Assembly: GCA_022495005.1 (NCBI GenBank)
Contig: JAGYXB010000196.1
Coordinates: forward strand, 1,426,001 to 1,490,000
Direction: 5' to 3'
Length of the DNA: 64,000 bases
Source: Rhyacophila brunnea
Lineage: Eukaryota > Arthropoda > Insecta > Trichoptera > Rhyacophilidae
Positions 13,601 through 24,030 of the stretch are shown piece after piece (the stretch's first letter is position 1; each line of letters starts with the position of its first letter). The notes under the pieces are model-generated. The model saw only the letters and a list, made by a program, of their open reading frames with translations, was not told the DNA's origin and ran no database searches. The position numbers were made by a program, and so were the translations under genes.

Positions 13601-16600
13601 AACCCCAAGAATTATATTCCTATGCAAGTAATTTAAAAAATAAAAGATTCATATGAATTTGAATCCCAGGCCGTTTTAGCGAGAGATCGAATAATTATCT
13701 GCTCTGCCAAAAGATCTCTCATGGTAGCATTGGGACCCTAGAATCATTGAAGACCTGTGTGCCCAAGGCGTAACACACACTTAACTAGACAGTATTGGTG
13801 GATAACATAGTGTTGTTTGATTTGTGAAAGGATTCCCAATTCATTGTTACTAGTAACGCGTATACTGTAGCTGTGTGTCGTAAGATGCTTACCATGGTCT
13901 TTAATATTGTTACAACTGTAACGGTGTATTTATTTATGAGCGTAACTTTGTAATGTAATTAATATCTTGAAATATTTATTGAGCGTATTTACAGTTGTGA
14001 CGTTTGTTTAAATTTTATGCTTACAGTACTTATGTTGTTACATCACACAGTTCCGCTCAAATATCAATGCGTTTACTATCTTTAGATAATATGTTTCACC
14101 AATTCCGCATCCATTATAGGTGTATATCAGGAAGATCCAATGTATTGTTTTTTCCACAGCCAATATTGCTAGCAAATTAAATATGTAAAACACTATTACA
14201 TGGCAAGTTTAAATAAACACTTGCAGCCAACGCAAACGATCTCCTGATGGACGGCTTCATTGACGATTGGCCAGTTGGAGCTTCTAATGTCCTTGGTGCC
14301 GGAAATCCAAAACTGGAAGGTGGCAACACTCCTACCGACTCTACATCGGCCAAGGTTTGTTCGGCTCGGGAAATGTCTTTTTGCAGAGCAGTGATGATGT
14401 TCAAAGCGATATGAAACGTTGGTTTAAGTAAATTACCATTTTTCCTCTATGGATTATATCTGCATCCGAATTTTTACTGCCGATAGTGGTTAGCGATCTA
14501 ATCTATTGACTCTTCGTTAGTGATCAAGCATACTTTGTAAAAACACGATATAATTTTTGTCAGATGCAGAATTGATCTCGCACCAACGGGTTCAGAGATA
14601 AGCGCTCTAAATACTATCCACTGTGAGATATTAAAGTTTACTAATGCCAATTCTAAAGCGTCATTCAATTCATGAATATAGTATGCACAATCTTATTCAC
14701 TTTCATAATAAAACGTTTTATATTCATTTTGAGTATCGTTACTGCCACGTTTAAATTGACATTTTTCAAAAATTTCTCCAGAAAACTACCTTTTCGTCAC
14801 AGGAATGAACGGCTGAGATTCCTGGAAAATGAAAACACCATTTTTGTGACATGTTCGATGTGCCGTGAATCTCGATCACTGAGTTGCTTTTGCATGTTTG
14901 GTTTCAGCTAATGCCCATAATCTGATGCCAGACTTTTTCCTCGATGTGGATCCGCAGACCATTGCTAAAAGCCACGGGGCTCCCTCGACAACCGATGAAC
15001 AGTCCAAACCAAAGGTGTGATGATCGGAAACACCGATAATTATGGATTCTATTAGACATTAGATTAAACAAATTGACATATTGTCCATTGTTGCTTACGG
15101 GTGGGGTGTTGTAATATCTTAGGGCTAGATGCTTCAGGCCTAATGGAAAGATGGTCGATGTTATGTATAACTAATTATGATCCATATGCATAGGTGATGA
15201 TTTATCAAAACAATGAATAGCATGGCAATGTCGTTTTTGGCGATTAAAAGTGCTGCCATTTTGTAAATTAGGATCTTCTCTAAATTAAAATATTTAAATT
15301 GAAATGCAATGTTACAAGTAGGAAAACTGTACAATACATATTATTGAATAATTAGTAATCTCTAGTTCATTTAAATTTTTAATACCTAATGCATGGTTGC
15401 TTTATCGGTGTTTTAATTGAATAAAATGCACCCACCATGGGTACAGTATTTCTTGCATTCTATAATATATCGTCTCTGTTCTGGCAGAACACACTAACTG
15501 TGTAATTGACTTTGAAGTTGTTAAAATGTTTGAAATGGTCTATCATGTGAGTTTATTAAGTAATCGTAAAAAGGATGACTTTAAAATAAAGACTGTTTAT
15601 TTATTAACCCATAGGCATCCAAACACGAGAAATTCTCGTGTTTGAACATGTACATGGAAATGTTTTTTTTTTTACAGTATATTAGGGCATTTATTGAAGA
15701 TTTCTGCTATTAAATGTGTTAAGAAATAAGTTCGCTACAGAGTGAATATATTAGATAGCAGGGATTCTTACCAACCGGTATAAATATTGGATTTTAAAAA
15801 TGTCATAAAAAAAACAGTACAACATTTCAAATATTTTTTAAAATTTTCTGTTTGTGACATCTGTTGATTGAATCTTTAGTTCAATATTTCGTCAAACAGT
15901 TCCCTGCCCAGAATAAAATTACGTATTCATGTGTCTGAGATAAAAATCAGTTCAAAAATAAAAATATCAAAGATATTGACCCTTTTTTATCGGCGTCAAG
16001 AATTAGCATCTGTGAAAATATTTACAAACCTTGGAAGTGATTTTGGATACAGGATAATACACGGAATAGCTTTGTTACACATTATCAATTGTATTATGCA
16101 GGTCGGGACAAAAAATCATAACTTTTGAAATTTCAGAATAAATTTGCGAAATTTCACTTATTGCTAGAAATGCGAAAAGTACGGCATTTGTCAATAATTT
16201 TCAGATATTTTATAGGTAATCATAAGAAAATATATTACCCTATATAATACAAGCAGTTTTTTAAATCATTAGGACGTAATTGGTTTTTTATTTAGCACTA
16301 AACTTAAAATTCTGAAGAAAAATAAATGAAAGTTTTTTTTTATTGAACTTTGAACCTCCCTATCTCGCTTTAAATATATTTTTTTTCTTTTATGTCTTTC
16401 AAATCATATTAGAGCATCCTTTTTTTATTTATATTCAAAAAATCAAATGATTCCAACACATACTTTTTGAGCTATTAATATTTGATTGATGGAAGTCAAT
16501 TTTGTATTCTATGTACAAAAATAAACTCGGTCTCCAATGGGTTAAGAAGGTTTCCAGACGGTAAAGTTTGAAATAAGGAACACTTTGGTATAACTAACTC

Positions 16601-19600
16601 TATATTATGTAATTTTTTCGAATTAGTGTCTTCTGCCAGAATAGTGACGATATGACTTTGTTACACATAAAGCATAATTTATTTGAACATACATAACTTG
16701 AAAACGCCTCAGATGTATACCCACTGGAAAAAATCATATTTGAAAAAAATACGAACCTCGACGGGATTTGAACCCGTATAACCATTGGAGTTGCGCCAAT
16801 CTGTGCATTAACCAATTAAGCTATGAGACTCCTATCTAATTACGATAATTTAAACTAGTAGGTCATACTTGAAATGCTTATCAAATTGCGTTATTATTGA
16901 CTATCAGTTTTTGTTTATTAAATCAAGGAATATTAATTACCTTAATTACTAACCGTATGTATGTTCAATATTATGGAATGTTACATTCTCAAAATCTTGT
17001 GAATTATTCGTTAAATAAAAGAAATAGTTTATTATAATTTATTTGATGCATGCGTACAAAAATTGCATAAAGCAACGTTGCCGTTTTATGTATCGTTTAG
17101 TTAATAGCAACATAACTGTCAACTATGCAATGTGTTCATAATTAGTTAGTTTTACGTAATATCGACACCTTTACATCCGGCCCCTGACAATCAATACATA
17201 CCATTTATCGATCAAGCGACATTTTCACAAATATTGTATGAGATAATATTATGCCTTGAATGTTTTATTTTTTCTCTGAATATGTATGGAATTCTCACAA
17301 CTCTCGAAGTATCATCAATCAATACACTTCTAGCAGAGGGTAGGGCATACATAATTCATATTTTTTGATTATGTCATTTGATCTATTGATGGGGGACATC
17401 TCCAAATAGGTTGAAAATAGAGAATTTGGTGTATTTATCGAATGGTAAAGAATGGACCTAGAGATTATACTAAATCATCATAGAATAAGGACATTGTGAT
17501 ATTTATATGGATTACAAAATTTTGTAATTCCTTTAAAATTACCAATCAATTACAAGCTTCAATATAAAGTTACTTACATCAATAATCATTAAATTAAATG
17601 TATGATCCCAGTTTTTACAAAAGGATATTTTCATATGTTTGTGACTTTCACCTATGCAGAGGCCATTATCAAGAGATATCTCTTGATCTCTTGATAATGG
17701 CCTCTGCAAAGAGCCAGAAACGTCAAGGAAAGAAGGAAGAAGTACACATGGTGGAAACCCAAAAAGCTATTAGGATATTTTCAATAAATTAATGCAATCA
17801 TAATACAATAATAGTGTAATGAAATAAAATGTCTTTAGCTATGTAATAATACTACTATTTTATGCAATCATTAAATTTAATGCTCGAACTTGTGAAAAAA
17901 GATTGTGCATCATAATGGCACAAATATCTTTCTTACGATGTTGATGGATTGTTCAGTATTAGATCTTTAATATACTCCATATTCTTAATTTTCAGCCTGT
18001 TTATTGCAGTTGTTCATTAATGAATGCATAGTGCAGTCAAATTTTATAGTTTATTAAGCCCCTCCAATTTTGTGACAAATGCTCCTATCTTGATGGTTTT
18101 TATTTCTTTCCTCCAGGTTGAAGAAGAGGGACAAATCGGAGGACTGTTTGTTTCGATAAGGAAAACTCTGAGTCCGGAATTGGTGAAAAAGATCCAGGCA
18201 GTGTACCAGTTTAATGTTAAAGGTAATATCATGATCATATATTTCTTAATTATTAAAATACATATTTTGGACAATGACACTCGGCTCGAACTGATGTATA
18301 CCTACATCTATCTGGGACAACAATTTTGGCCGTTCAAATGGTGTCTTTAAAATACCATGCAGTGTGCAATCAGTGTGTACTTCCTATAAATGCAAAATAT
18401 TAAAGTTCAGTAAAAGAAATATCCAGAAACTTAAGTGTAGTAGGAGTGGAGAGGTGCATGCTGTGTAATGCAAAGGACAAAAAAATGGAATAATTGTATA
18501 ATAAAAGACGGTATGTGATATAATCGGGTTGGCTAAAAATCTTAAATGAAAATAAACTAAACACATGGATCAAAGAAATGACAATCGCTTGGAAAATTTA
18601 GTAGTATGTACTCTAAAAGTAGAAATCGTGCGATAGCCTAGAGACAGCTAGATCGAGGAAATAGATAAGATCTACACAAGTACGTGGTAATGCGAAAGTG
18701 GTAATGGGTGGAGGTGTGCTTTTTCCATACCTCACGATATTACTATGGCAGTATCTGACAGGCCGCAGATTTTTAACAACACACGTTGAATGTAGAGTGA
18801 AGCTCTTACTACAATCGTTGTAAGACTGATAATTTGTGGCTTAGTATTTAATAATTGTTCAAACAGATGTCACTGTGTGTTTAATTTTTTAGATTATGCA
18901 AATTAATCGACAGTGGCTAGTAATTTGAGTTTAAAGTCGGACGAGATTACTCGCAAAATTTGTATGTGCGGCCTGTCGATCATGGCCTCAGAGTGAGATA
19001 AATCGCTGAAGGCATAGAACCGTTTAAAATCCGACATAAATAGTGAATACTAAACTTTGTCAGTCATACTCATTTGTTTTCGTTGAATTAAGAATACATA
19101 TTACAGATGGTGTTATGTAGTTAGTTTTTTTAAAATTCATTAAGCCCTGCCTGTGCCAAATCATAATAGATAAAAATTATTCTTCACTAAAGAATTATTT
19201 TTTTACTATTATCTACTATGGCTCGGTTTACGAATAGGTATGTTGGATCTTAACCGCCTATCTCTACCTTTTGCCACGTCAATCCAATGTGTACAGAACT
19301 GAGAGGAATGGAATAAGCTTGGAGAGTCCTTCATCCAACAGTGGATGTCTCCTTCCCTAGTTGGGAAGAAAGTGACGGGTAGTAACACATCGTATTAATT
19401 GTTTTAATTATTTACCGTGGAAATTTGTGTTATTGTTGGATATTATTTAAATGTAATATTTGTTGTACAGGAAAGGAAGAAGGCGTATGGCATCTAGACT
19501 TGAAGAACGGCAATGGATCATGCGGGAAAGGTGAACCTGCAGTAGCCCCCGATGCCACTCTCACCATGGACAGCAAAAACTTCTTTGACATGTTCACTGG

Positions 19601-21595
19601 TAAATATTTCTTTATTACTCATTGAATGACCGAATCTAACACTAAATGAATGTCCAACATAAGTTATGTTTCGTTTTGATAAATGTGAGTAGAAGTTCTA
19701 TAATTACGGTATTCAGTACAGAAGTATTTAAGCGGCGATAAAATGGAGTGGTTTCTGGTTTTGTCCACCAACTCTCTTCATAATATGATCCTGTCTGTAC
19801 CGCGAACATACGCCAATGATCAATAGCTCCATTTAATAGTGAATTTTTAACCTGGCTCTTTTCTCGAACACTAATTTATTTGATGGTTCACAATCCTTAA
19901 TATGCAGTCTGCCAATCTTGAATGTTGATTGAACTCCACCATTGCCGACTCAAGTAGAAAGCCGAAACATTCACGAGTGGTCCTACCTTTTCCGCCTCTC
20001 CCGTTGTCTATGGATGACCTGTCATTGCCTGTCATTGTTCTATAGAGTGCTCATCAACTGACGCGTCTGTTCTGTTCACTTGTCGGAGTATTCTTAGTTT
20101 CAGATTTCTTCCAGATTAACATTAGCTAGCATTAACTAGCATTAATACACCTTCTACAAATGTAATGCATAGATCAATGCTACATATGTTTTGAAAATCG
20201 ATATTGCCATCGATTTTTGTGTGAAGGACTGGTCTGACCTTGACAGCTGATGAATAACAGGAATGTATATTATTTAAAAATAACACTGATAGTTAATATA
20301 TTTGATTTTAGAATTTTGTATAATTCAATTTGAAACGAGAAAGGGCGAATCAATATGTCAAGCAATCAGGGATCTGATTTTGACAGCTGAACAGTGGACC
20401 ACTCGTTGCTTGTGCAAAAAGATATGCTCAGGCTTTATTAATCTAAAAATGGCGCTGACTCCACTGAAATTGTTGTAAGTACAGACAGTAAACCTGAACA
20501 TTGTATCTTTTCCTTACAATGTTACTGTCTGTAATACTGGTATCATAAATATAATCTATTGTTTGTCCAGTCAAGAGCTTTTTTACAATAAATTCCGTTC
20601 ATAATTCGACAAAAATATGGTTGGCTCTCCGCAAAATATGCTTCTTACGTCACACTCAACTGCATTTCCAAAAAAATCAGACGTGCGTAACAATATTTGA
20701 CGTTTTACATGTATTTTCTATATACATACGAGGGTATTATTTGCAAACACGGCTATTACCAACACATAAAATATTTTGAAAATCCATAAACGTAACTGCT
20801 AAATGTACAATGAGCATGTCAGTAATTGCCAAAATAATGGCAAGAAAGGGCAAGTAATGCAAATCGATAGTTAAGGTTTTTCTCCAATATGTGTCATTTT
20901 AAGTGGTGAAAAGCCATCTACTTCTATGTGAACAAACATCGCATATAAATGGTGTTCAACTGGTCTATGTTTTAAACGGTGATATGTTCTGCTTGTTTAA
21001 GAACAAATATTTCACTTCACGGAAAAAAGTCGCGAATCTCTGATTTATAATATCGTCGTTGAAACTAGAAAATTGTGTAACTCCGTTTTGATCGAAAATT
21101 GACTTTGAATGCCATCTAGTGGCCGTTGATAATATCTATCTGTCTTGCAAATTTTGTAATTCCAGAAAAATTGTATCATTGTTAAATCATGGATGATTTC
21201 ACTCCAAAACCATACATTTGTATAGGAAACCATAATGTTTTTTGTCTCTCCTGTAAAGTAGTGTTTTTGGAGTTACACAATTTTCTAGTTTCAACGACGA
21301 TATGAAATACAGTGTTTTGCTACATAATAAGCTAATCTATAGCCGACATAGAAGTTAAGATTCCAGCTCAAAAATATATACATATATCTAAAAATGGGAT
21401 AAAAGTAATATAAACAATTATGTAGTTAAATATTATAAACTGTTTTATATTCCTCTTACATTGTTATTATAATGTTTTACAGGTAAAATGAAGCCCGCGA
21501 ATGCCTTCATGTTGGGCAAGCTGAAGATAGGCGGGGACCTCCAAAAGGCGATGAAATTGGAAAAACTCATGCAAGGCCTGAAGTCAAAACTGTGA
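1604..21595 (+). CDS. HSDL2: HSDL2: hydroxysteroid dehydrogenase-like protein 2 (SDR + SCP2 domain), 12 coding exon positions
   Basis: Exons: 1604-1620, 1769-1932, 2284-2375, 7605-7726, 9948-10034, 11115-11233, 12059-12155, 12583-12677, then 14227-14354 or 14908-15014, then 18117-18222, 19471-19599, 21483-21595. Phases join without a stop to give 422 residues (9a) or 415 (9b). Residues 16-23 are the SDR cofactor motif TGASRGIG; NNAS is at 100-103; the catalytic set is S152, Y168 and K172 in YTMAKYGMS. After a linker come SCP2 blocks (VWHLDLKNG, MDSKNFFDMFTGK, GKLKIGGDL). The protein ends SKL, the canonical PTS1, so peroxisomal location is inferred. The 17-base first exon ends phase 2 and joins GG to G, giving MIANTGKLAGRT, which resembles the vertebrate protein start. 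Known family: putative lipid dehydrogenase/carrier; substrate unproven. Intron 3 uses a GC donor. A polyadenylation signal AATAAA is at 21742-21747. Confidence 0.95.
3042..4009. mobile_element. hAT-type nonautonomous element, family S, copy 1
   Basis: Starts TAGAGGTGAGTTGG and ends in the inverted form CCCATCTCTA. It is flanked by a perfect 8-bp target duplication GTTGTCAG at 3034-3041 and 4010-4017, the hAT hallmark. Ends and flanking interior match copies at 49250-49818 and 52515-53192. A LINE has inserted within it. No transposase frame is visible. Confidence 0.92.
3230..3506 (-). mobile_element. 5'-truncated LINE insertion inside hAT copy S1
   Basis: Minus-strand frame carries a typical non-LTR polyprotein C-terminus (WLGHVHRM, RRKRGRPKIRWLDG) and ends in an (ATG)n tail at 3230-3240. 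A 10-bp duplication AATGACACTT lies at 3220-3229 and 3507-3516, so this is a clean target-primed insertion of a short 3' end. The related copy S3 lacks it. Confidence 0.88.
4757..5240 (-). mobile_element. LINE 3' fragment
   Basis: Read on the minus strand the segment gives discontinuous non-LTR retrotransposon C-terminal sequence, including a stretch like CNVESWTT and KAIDAFEMWCWHRML. Several stops and shifts break it. No target duplication recognised. Confidence 0.65.
7090..7240 (-). mobile_element. short LINE 3' fragment
   Basis: The segment resembles a non-LTR retrotransposon 3' end on the minus strand (conceptual WREAALNRPGWKQMIHEAKTH). It is a small relic in HSDL2 intron 3, about 365 bp upstream of exon 4. 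Confidence 0.55.
8206..9493 (+). mobile_element. mariner copy 2, full length (1288 bp)
   Basis: Terminal inverted repeats CGAGGGTGGGTCAATAA at both ends, flanked by TA at 8204-8205 and 9494-9495. Length fits the usual 1.3 kb of mariner. Sits in HSDL2 intron 4 in the gene's orientation, and in the opposite orientation to copy 1. Confidence 0.96.
8384..9429 (+). pseudogene. mariner transposase (frameshifted)
   Basis: Starts at the ATG giving MEKIEFRAVIKHF. It contains the mariner N-terminal helix-turn-helix region, WVPRLLT, first catalytic Asp in VDETW, second in QDNARVH and third in YSPDLAPSD, i.e. the D,D34D set. One base is missing near 8918 compared with copy 1, and another near 9118 in an A run shared with copy 1; a further indel follows near 9270. 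The C-terminal frame ends with a TAA at 9427-9429. Not functional as read. Confidence 0.9.
10076..10235 (+). mobile_element. tRNA-headed SINE (diverged)
   Basis: Head CCCACGGTGGAGGAGTG... with a degenerate B box (GGTTTTGAATTACGGG), followed by a body containing GAGCAAGTGGCTAACATTC and TTTCTCGTAAAA, which is shared with the SINEs at 31064-31307 and 32603-32847. Also present in the inverted duplicate. Confidence 0.75.
10577..10801. mobile_element. foldback MITE (near-perfect palindrome, 225 bp)
   Basis: Begins CCAGTGGGTCTATTCTATA and ends in its reverse complement; the two arms run nearly to the centre (AACAATTACAATAAGTTGATTGTAATTGTT). The inverted duplicate at 42.6 kb shows the site without the insertion, so it arrived after the duplication or was lost from the copy. 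Target duplication unclear. Confidence 0.85.
11490..11920 (+). repeat. dispersed repeat, copy A (empty site for MITE V)
   Basis: Matches 61060-61447 in inverted orientation (shared GCCAACAGAGAACCTAGCGG, a long T-rich run, and GGACCATACCTAAAATAAAA). The 61-kb copy is interrupted by a MITE at 61450; here the site reads straight through from GGATCCTATATGCC. Confidence 0.75.
12220..12460. mobile_element. MITE family Z, copy 2
   Basis: Left end ACGTCGTTAAAACTAGAA, right end the inverted TCTAGTTTCAATGACGA; interior matches the copy at 21051-21302 in inverted orientation (ATCATACATGATTTAA, GTAACTCC). It lies 65 bp after HSDL2 exon 7. Confidence 0.75.
13086..13288. mobile_element. MITE (TTGCTGCCAAAAGTTGG ends), left member of inverted pair
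   Basis: Ends are GGTGCTACTGCCAAAAGTTGG and CGACTTTTGGCAGCAACCC. It pairs along nearly its whole length with the next element at 13356-13606, which is in inverted orientation. Located in HSDL2 intron 8, upstream of the alternative exons. Confidence 0.82.
13356..13606. mobile_element. MITE, right member of inverted pair
   Basis: Ends GGGGTTGCTGCCAAAAGTTGG and TTTTTGGCAGCAACCCC. It is an inverted, diverged copy of 13086-13288 (shared GCATAATGYTAATTTCTTTG and AACTCTAAATACYTAAATTAT). The pair is separated by 67 bp. Confidence 0.82.
14227..14354 (+). CDS. HSDL2: HSDL2 alternative exon 9a
   Basis: 128 bases, acceptor ttgcag, donor gtttgt. Enters in phase 1 (completing the G from exon 8) and leaves in phase 0. 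Encodes ANANDLLMDGFIDDWP and a Gly/Ser/Thr-rich tail, 43 residues. It aligns with exon 9b at its start (AN-A-x-L-x-D-F-x-D), so the two look like an old tandem duplication. The position is the end of the SDR domain and the hinge before SCP2. Confidence 0.85.
14908..15014 (+). CDS. HSDL2: HSDL2 alternative exon 9b
   Basis: 107 bases, acceptor tttcag, donor gtgtga, same phases as 9a. Encodes ANAHNLMPDFFLDVDP and a hydrophilic hinge, 36 residues. PDFFLD is the version I know from vertebrate HSDL2, so 9b is probably the ancestral form and 9a the derived one. It starts 553 bases after 9a ends. Confidence 0.87.
15608..16541. mobile_element. possible piggyBac-type nonautonomous element
   Basis: TTAA at 15604-15607 and 16542-16545 flank CCCATAGG... 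and ...CCAATGGG. A short terminal repeat with one mismatch in eight plus TTAA fits piggyBac rules, but the repeat is short and the interior shows no frame, so this could be chance. An 11-bp hairpin AACACGAGAAATTCTCGTGTT lies just inside the left end. Confidence 0.35.
16755..16830 (-). repeat. tRNA-like sequence, probably SINE head
   Basis: On the minus strand it has an A-box-like TAGCTTAATTGGTTAATGC and a B box GGTTCAAATCCC with a good 5-bp T stem (ACGGG/CCCGT). The acceptor stem does not pair. Flanking sequence up to about 17040 (TGTATGTTCAAT... GAATAAAAGAAAT) recurs at 27545-27840, so it is repetitive and not a working tRNA gene. Confidence 0.65.
17655..17708 (+). repeat. perfect 23-bp inverted repeat with 8-base loop
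   Basis: TGCAGAGGCCATTATCAAGAG(AT) is followed after 8 bases by its exact reverse complement. The spacer repeats part of the arm, so slippage alternatives exist. It lies in HSDL2 intron 9, about 0.4 kb upstream of exon 10. Not matched to any known element here. Confidence 0.85.
18697..19278. mobile_element. hAT foldback MITE family Q, copy 1 (interrupted)
   Basis: Carries the Q terminal block (GGTGGAGGT, CATAAATAGTGAATACTAAACTTTGTCAGTCATAC) and the inverted end (CCTATCTCTACCTTTTGCCAC). A piggyBac-type MITE is inserted in its left arm at the TTAA of the Q consensus. In HSDL2 intron 10. Confidence 0.8.
18719..19022. mobile_element. piggyBac-type MITE family P, copy 1
   Basis: Same sequence as 23502-23801 in the opposite orientation (CCTCACGATATTACTATGGCAG, GACAGGCCGCA, GGCATAGAAC). 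Inserted where intact Q copies read GCTGTTAAGATCC, consistent with TTAA targeting, although the left TTAA has decayed. Confidence 0.8.
21051..21302. mobile_element. MITE family Z, copy 1
   Basis: Terminal inverted repeat TATCGTCGTTGAAACTAGAAAA at both ends, with GTGTAACTCC just inside. 252 bp, no coding frame. Lies about 180 bp before the last HSDL2 exon. Confidence 0.85.
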
Positions 21596-21741
21596 TTGTA
21601 TATAGCCATTGTAATACTCCGTTGTTAAAATGTGCAAAATTTAATTTTTCTCTACTGTTGTACGATTCAATTAGAATCTATTTTTTTTATTATGAAATGA
21701 CTACAAGTCTATAATCCAGAGACAAGCTGTACTATATGGAC

Positions 21742-21747
21742 AATAAA
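21742..21747 (+). terminator. HSDL2 polyadenylation signal
   Basis: AATAAA 146 bases after the HSDL2 stop codon, the first canonical signal downstream. Confidence 0.65.
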
Positions 21748-21759
21748 AGCAATTGAAAT

Positions 21760-23497
21760 ATAACTCGCCTAGACTTATACGCGAGATACTGTCACATACT
21801 AAAAACGGCCAGGAAGATAACTGTTTTATGAAAGAAAATTTGAAGGCAAACTAAAATCAAATTGCTTAATTTTTAATAACCGTCCTGAATATATTTTAAA
21901 TACTCATATATTATATTATAATCACTGAAGTATATCGAACTCTGTAATATAATCGGTGTAAGTGCTATTATGCAAATGATTAGTTTTTAAAAATGTTCAG
22001 GAAAGTCAAAAAACCTGGTTACTACACCGGTTTACTTTCGACTAATTCGTACATATATGGTTCTACCGCTGTATGGCTCATGTGGTTTTGTTTACAGTAA
22101 ATAGTATGCATTGATTACAATAACAAAAAAACTATCGATCTCGCGTCTTGTTACGCTTAACAAAATGCAGTAAGACAACATTTTTAAAAAATTGGCTCTT
22201 CCGCTGTATTGAATTTGCACTGGCGATATTATAATTTGATTTTGGATTGGTGACTTTTTATATTCGTTATGAAGACTTTAACGGCTGTCATTACGTTTCA
22301 ACAATAACAAAACATTATATTTATAAATAAAAATATTTCTTTGTTCATATTATCAACTATGATAATATGTAGTAGTCGTGATAAACTAGCAGAACAGCCG
22401 GCAATTGCTGGTTGTTTTTGCTAATAAATATTTCTTAGCACTATTGTCAAGCGCTGGATTTATTTCTAAAGAAATGCATTAAGTCGAAAATTCAACGGCA
22501 GACAATAATAAAGTTTAGTATCACATGACATTTATTATTTGGGTTGGTGTTTTTTCAACCTTTAAAGCTGCTGCGTGTAAAATGTCACCATCTTGTAATT
22601 TATAGTGGATGAATCCGCTGCTTGAGTGTTATTTAATAAATACTTTTTTTACAGCGACGTATATCAGAATATATACATATTATCACCACGCATAACAGTT
22701 GAACTCTGAATAAATTAATAATTATTTTGCTACCTGAAAGCAAGAGTAAGATAAAGTGAAAAAAGTCAATTTTGAGATAAGTATGCCAATCGATTTCTGA
22801 AAGCTGTACCTACATATAGAATCACTGAGTTTTTTTTTTTAATTTGTAATACCTTACTTAAAAGAATAATACCAATATTGCATTTCATAAAAAATGTCCT
22901 GTAACTTCAAAGCAACAGTGGGATATCTGAAATAACCCATTGTTAATAATGTTATACATAAAATCTTACCATTATCATTTATTATAAACCGCATAAAAAA
23001 CAAAATAAACAAATTATAATATTAACGATTTGGTTTGTATGAAACACACATTAAAGTTCAATTATTTCGAACCTTGAATTTTTGACTTATCCCTCTGTTG
23101 CTCCAGTAGCTTTTTGTGGTTAAAATGTCAGTCAAGTTTCTATTTAAACATTTTTTAATCAAATTAGTTTTACTCTCATAAAATCATCCACTATCAAAAT
23201 AGACTAACCAATTTTGTATTTTTTTATGAAACGTTACAACATAGAATAAGACGTTACGTAAGTTAAAAATATTATATTATATTGTCAATTCCATCAATGT
23301 CATTATTATTCATTTGTTTTTTTATAGACTATGAATATTTTACTGTTCATGTTTGATTACTCCATGAGTTGGTAAATAGTACAAGTGGCACTCTATGCCA
23401 GTGGTGATTTTGCGTCTAAGCAGATTAGGCTGTCTGGCTTCACCAGAACGTGTGAAAATCTTAAAAAAATGCATATTTTTCACGGAGTGTAAAACTA
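21760..23497. other. intergenic, nothing recognised
   Basis: AT-rich sequence after HSDL2 with no supported frame, RNA gene or terminal repeats. Confidence 0.5.
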
Positions 23498-23501
23498 TTA
23501 A

Positions 23502-23801
23502 CCAGTTCTATGCCTTCAGCGAGTTATATCACTATGAGGCCGTGATCGACAGGCCGCACATACAAATTAGTTATCTCGTCCGACTTTAAACTCAAATTAC
23601 TAGCCACTGTCGATTGATTTGCATAATCTATAAAATTAAACACACGGTGACATCTTTTTGAATAATTATGAAATACTAAGCTACAAATTATCAGTATTAC
23701 AGTAATTGTAGTAAGAGCTTTGCTCTGCATTCAACGTGTGTCATTAAAAATCTACGGCCTGTCAGATACTGCCATAGTAATATCGTGAGGCATAGAAAAG
23801 G
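23502..23801. mobile_element. piggyBac-type MITE family P, copy 2 (300 bp)
   Basis: Flanked by TTAA at 23498-23501 and 23802-23805. Ends CCAGTTCTATGCCTTCAGCG and, inverted, CCTTTTCTATGCCTCACG. These resemble the ends of the full piggyBac element 230 bp away (CCCTTTCAAAGCGTCAAG), which suggests a common transposase lineage. Confidence 0.88.
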
Positions 23802-24030
23802 TTAAAAGTGTAAAGAAATCCAGACAGCATAATTGCTGTGTTTTTAAATACAGTAAAACCTCGATATCACAGATATTATATAAATAATAGATTCATCAGA
23901 GTAAAAAAAAAAATTCAGACTTCAAGAGTTGGAATAAAGACTTTTTAAAACAGGATTACTGAAAGCAAGCGACTGGATATATCATACGAAGACAAATCTA
24001 CTTTAGTATAAAACGGACTTTCTTCATTAA

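Noticed and set aside
16755..16830. functional tRNA gene
   Set aside because: T arm is good but the acceptor stem does not pair, and the flanks recur at 27.5 kb as a dispersed repeat.
18024..18350. 108-residue frame as a separate gene
   Set aside because: It is HSDL2 exon 10 extended into its introns.
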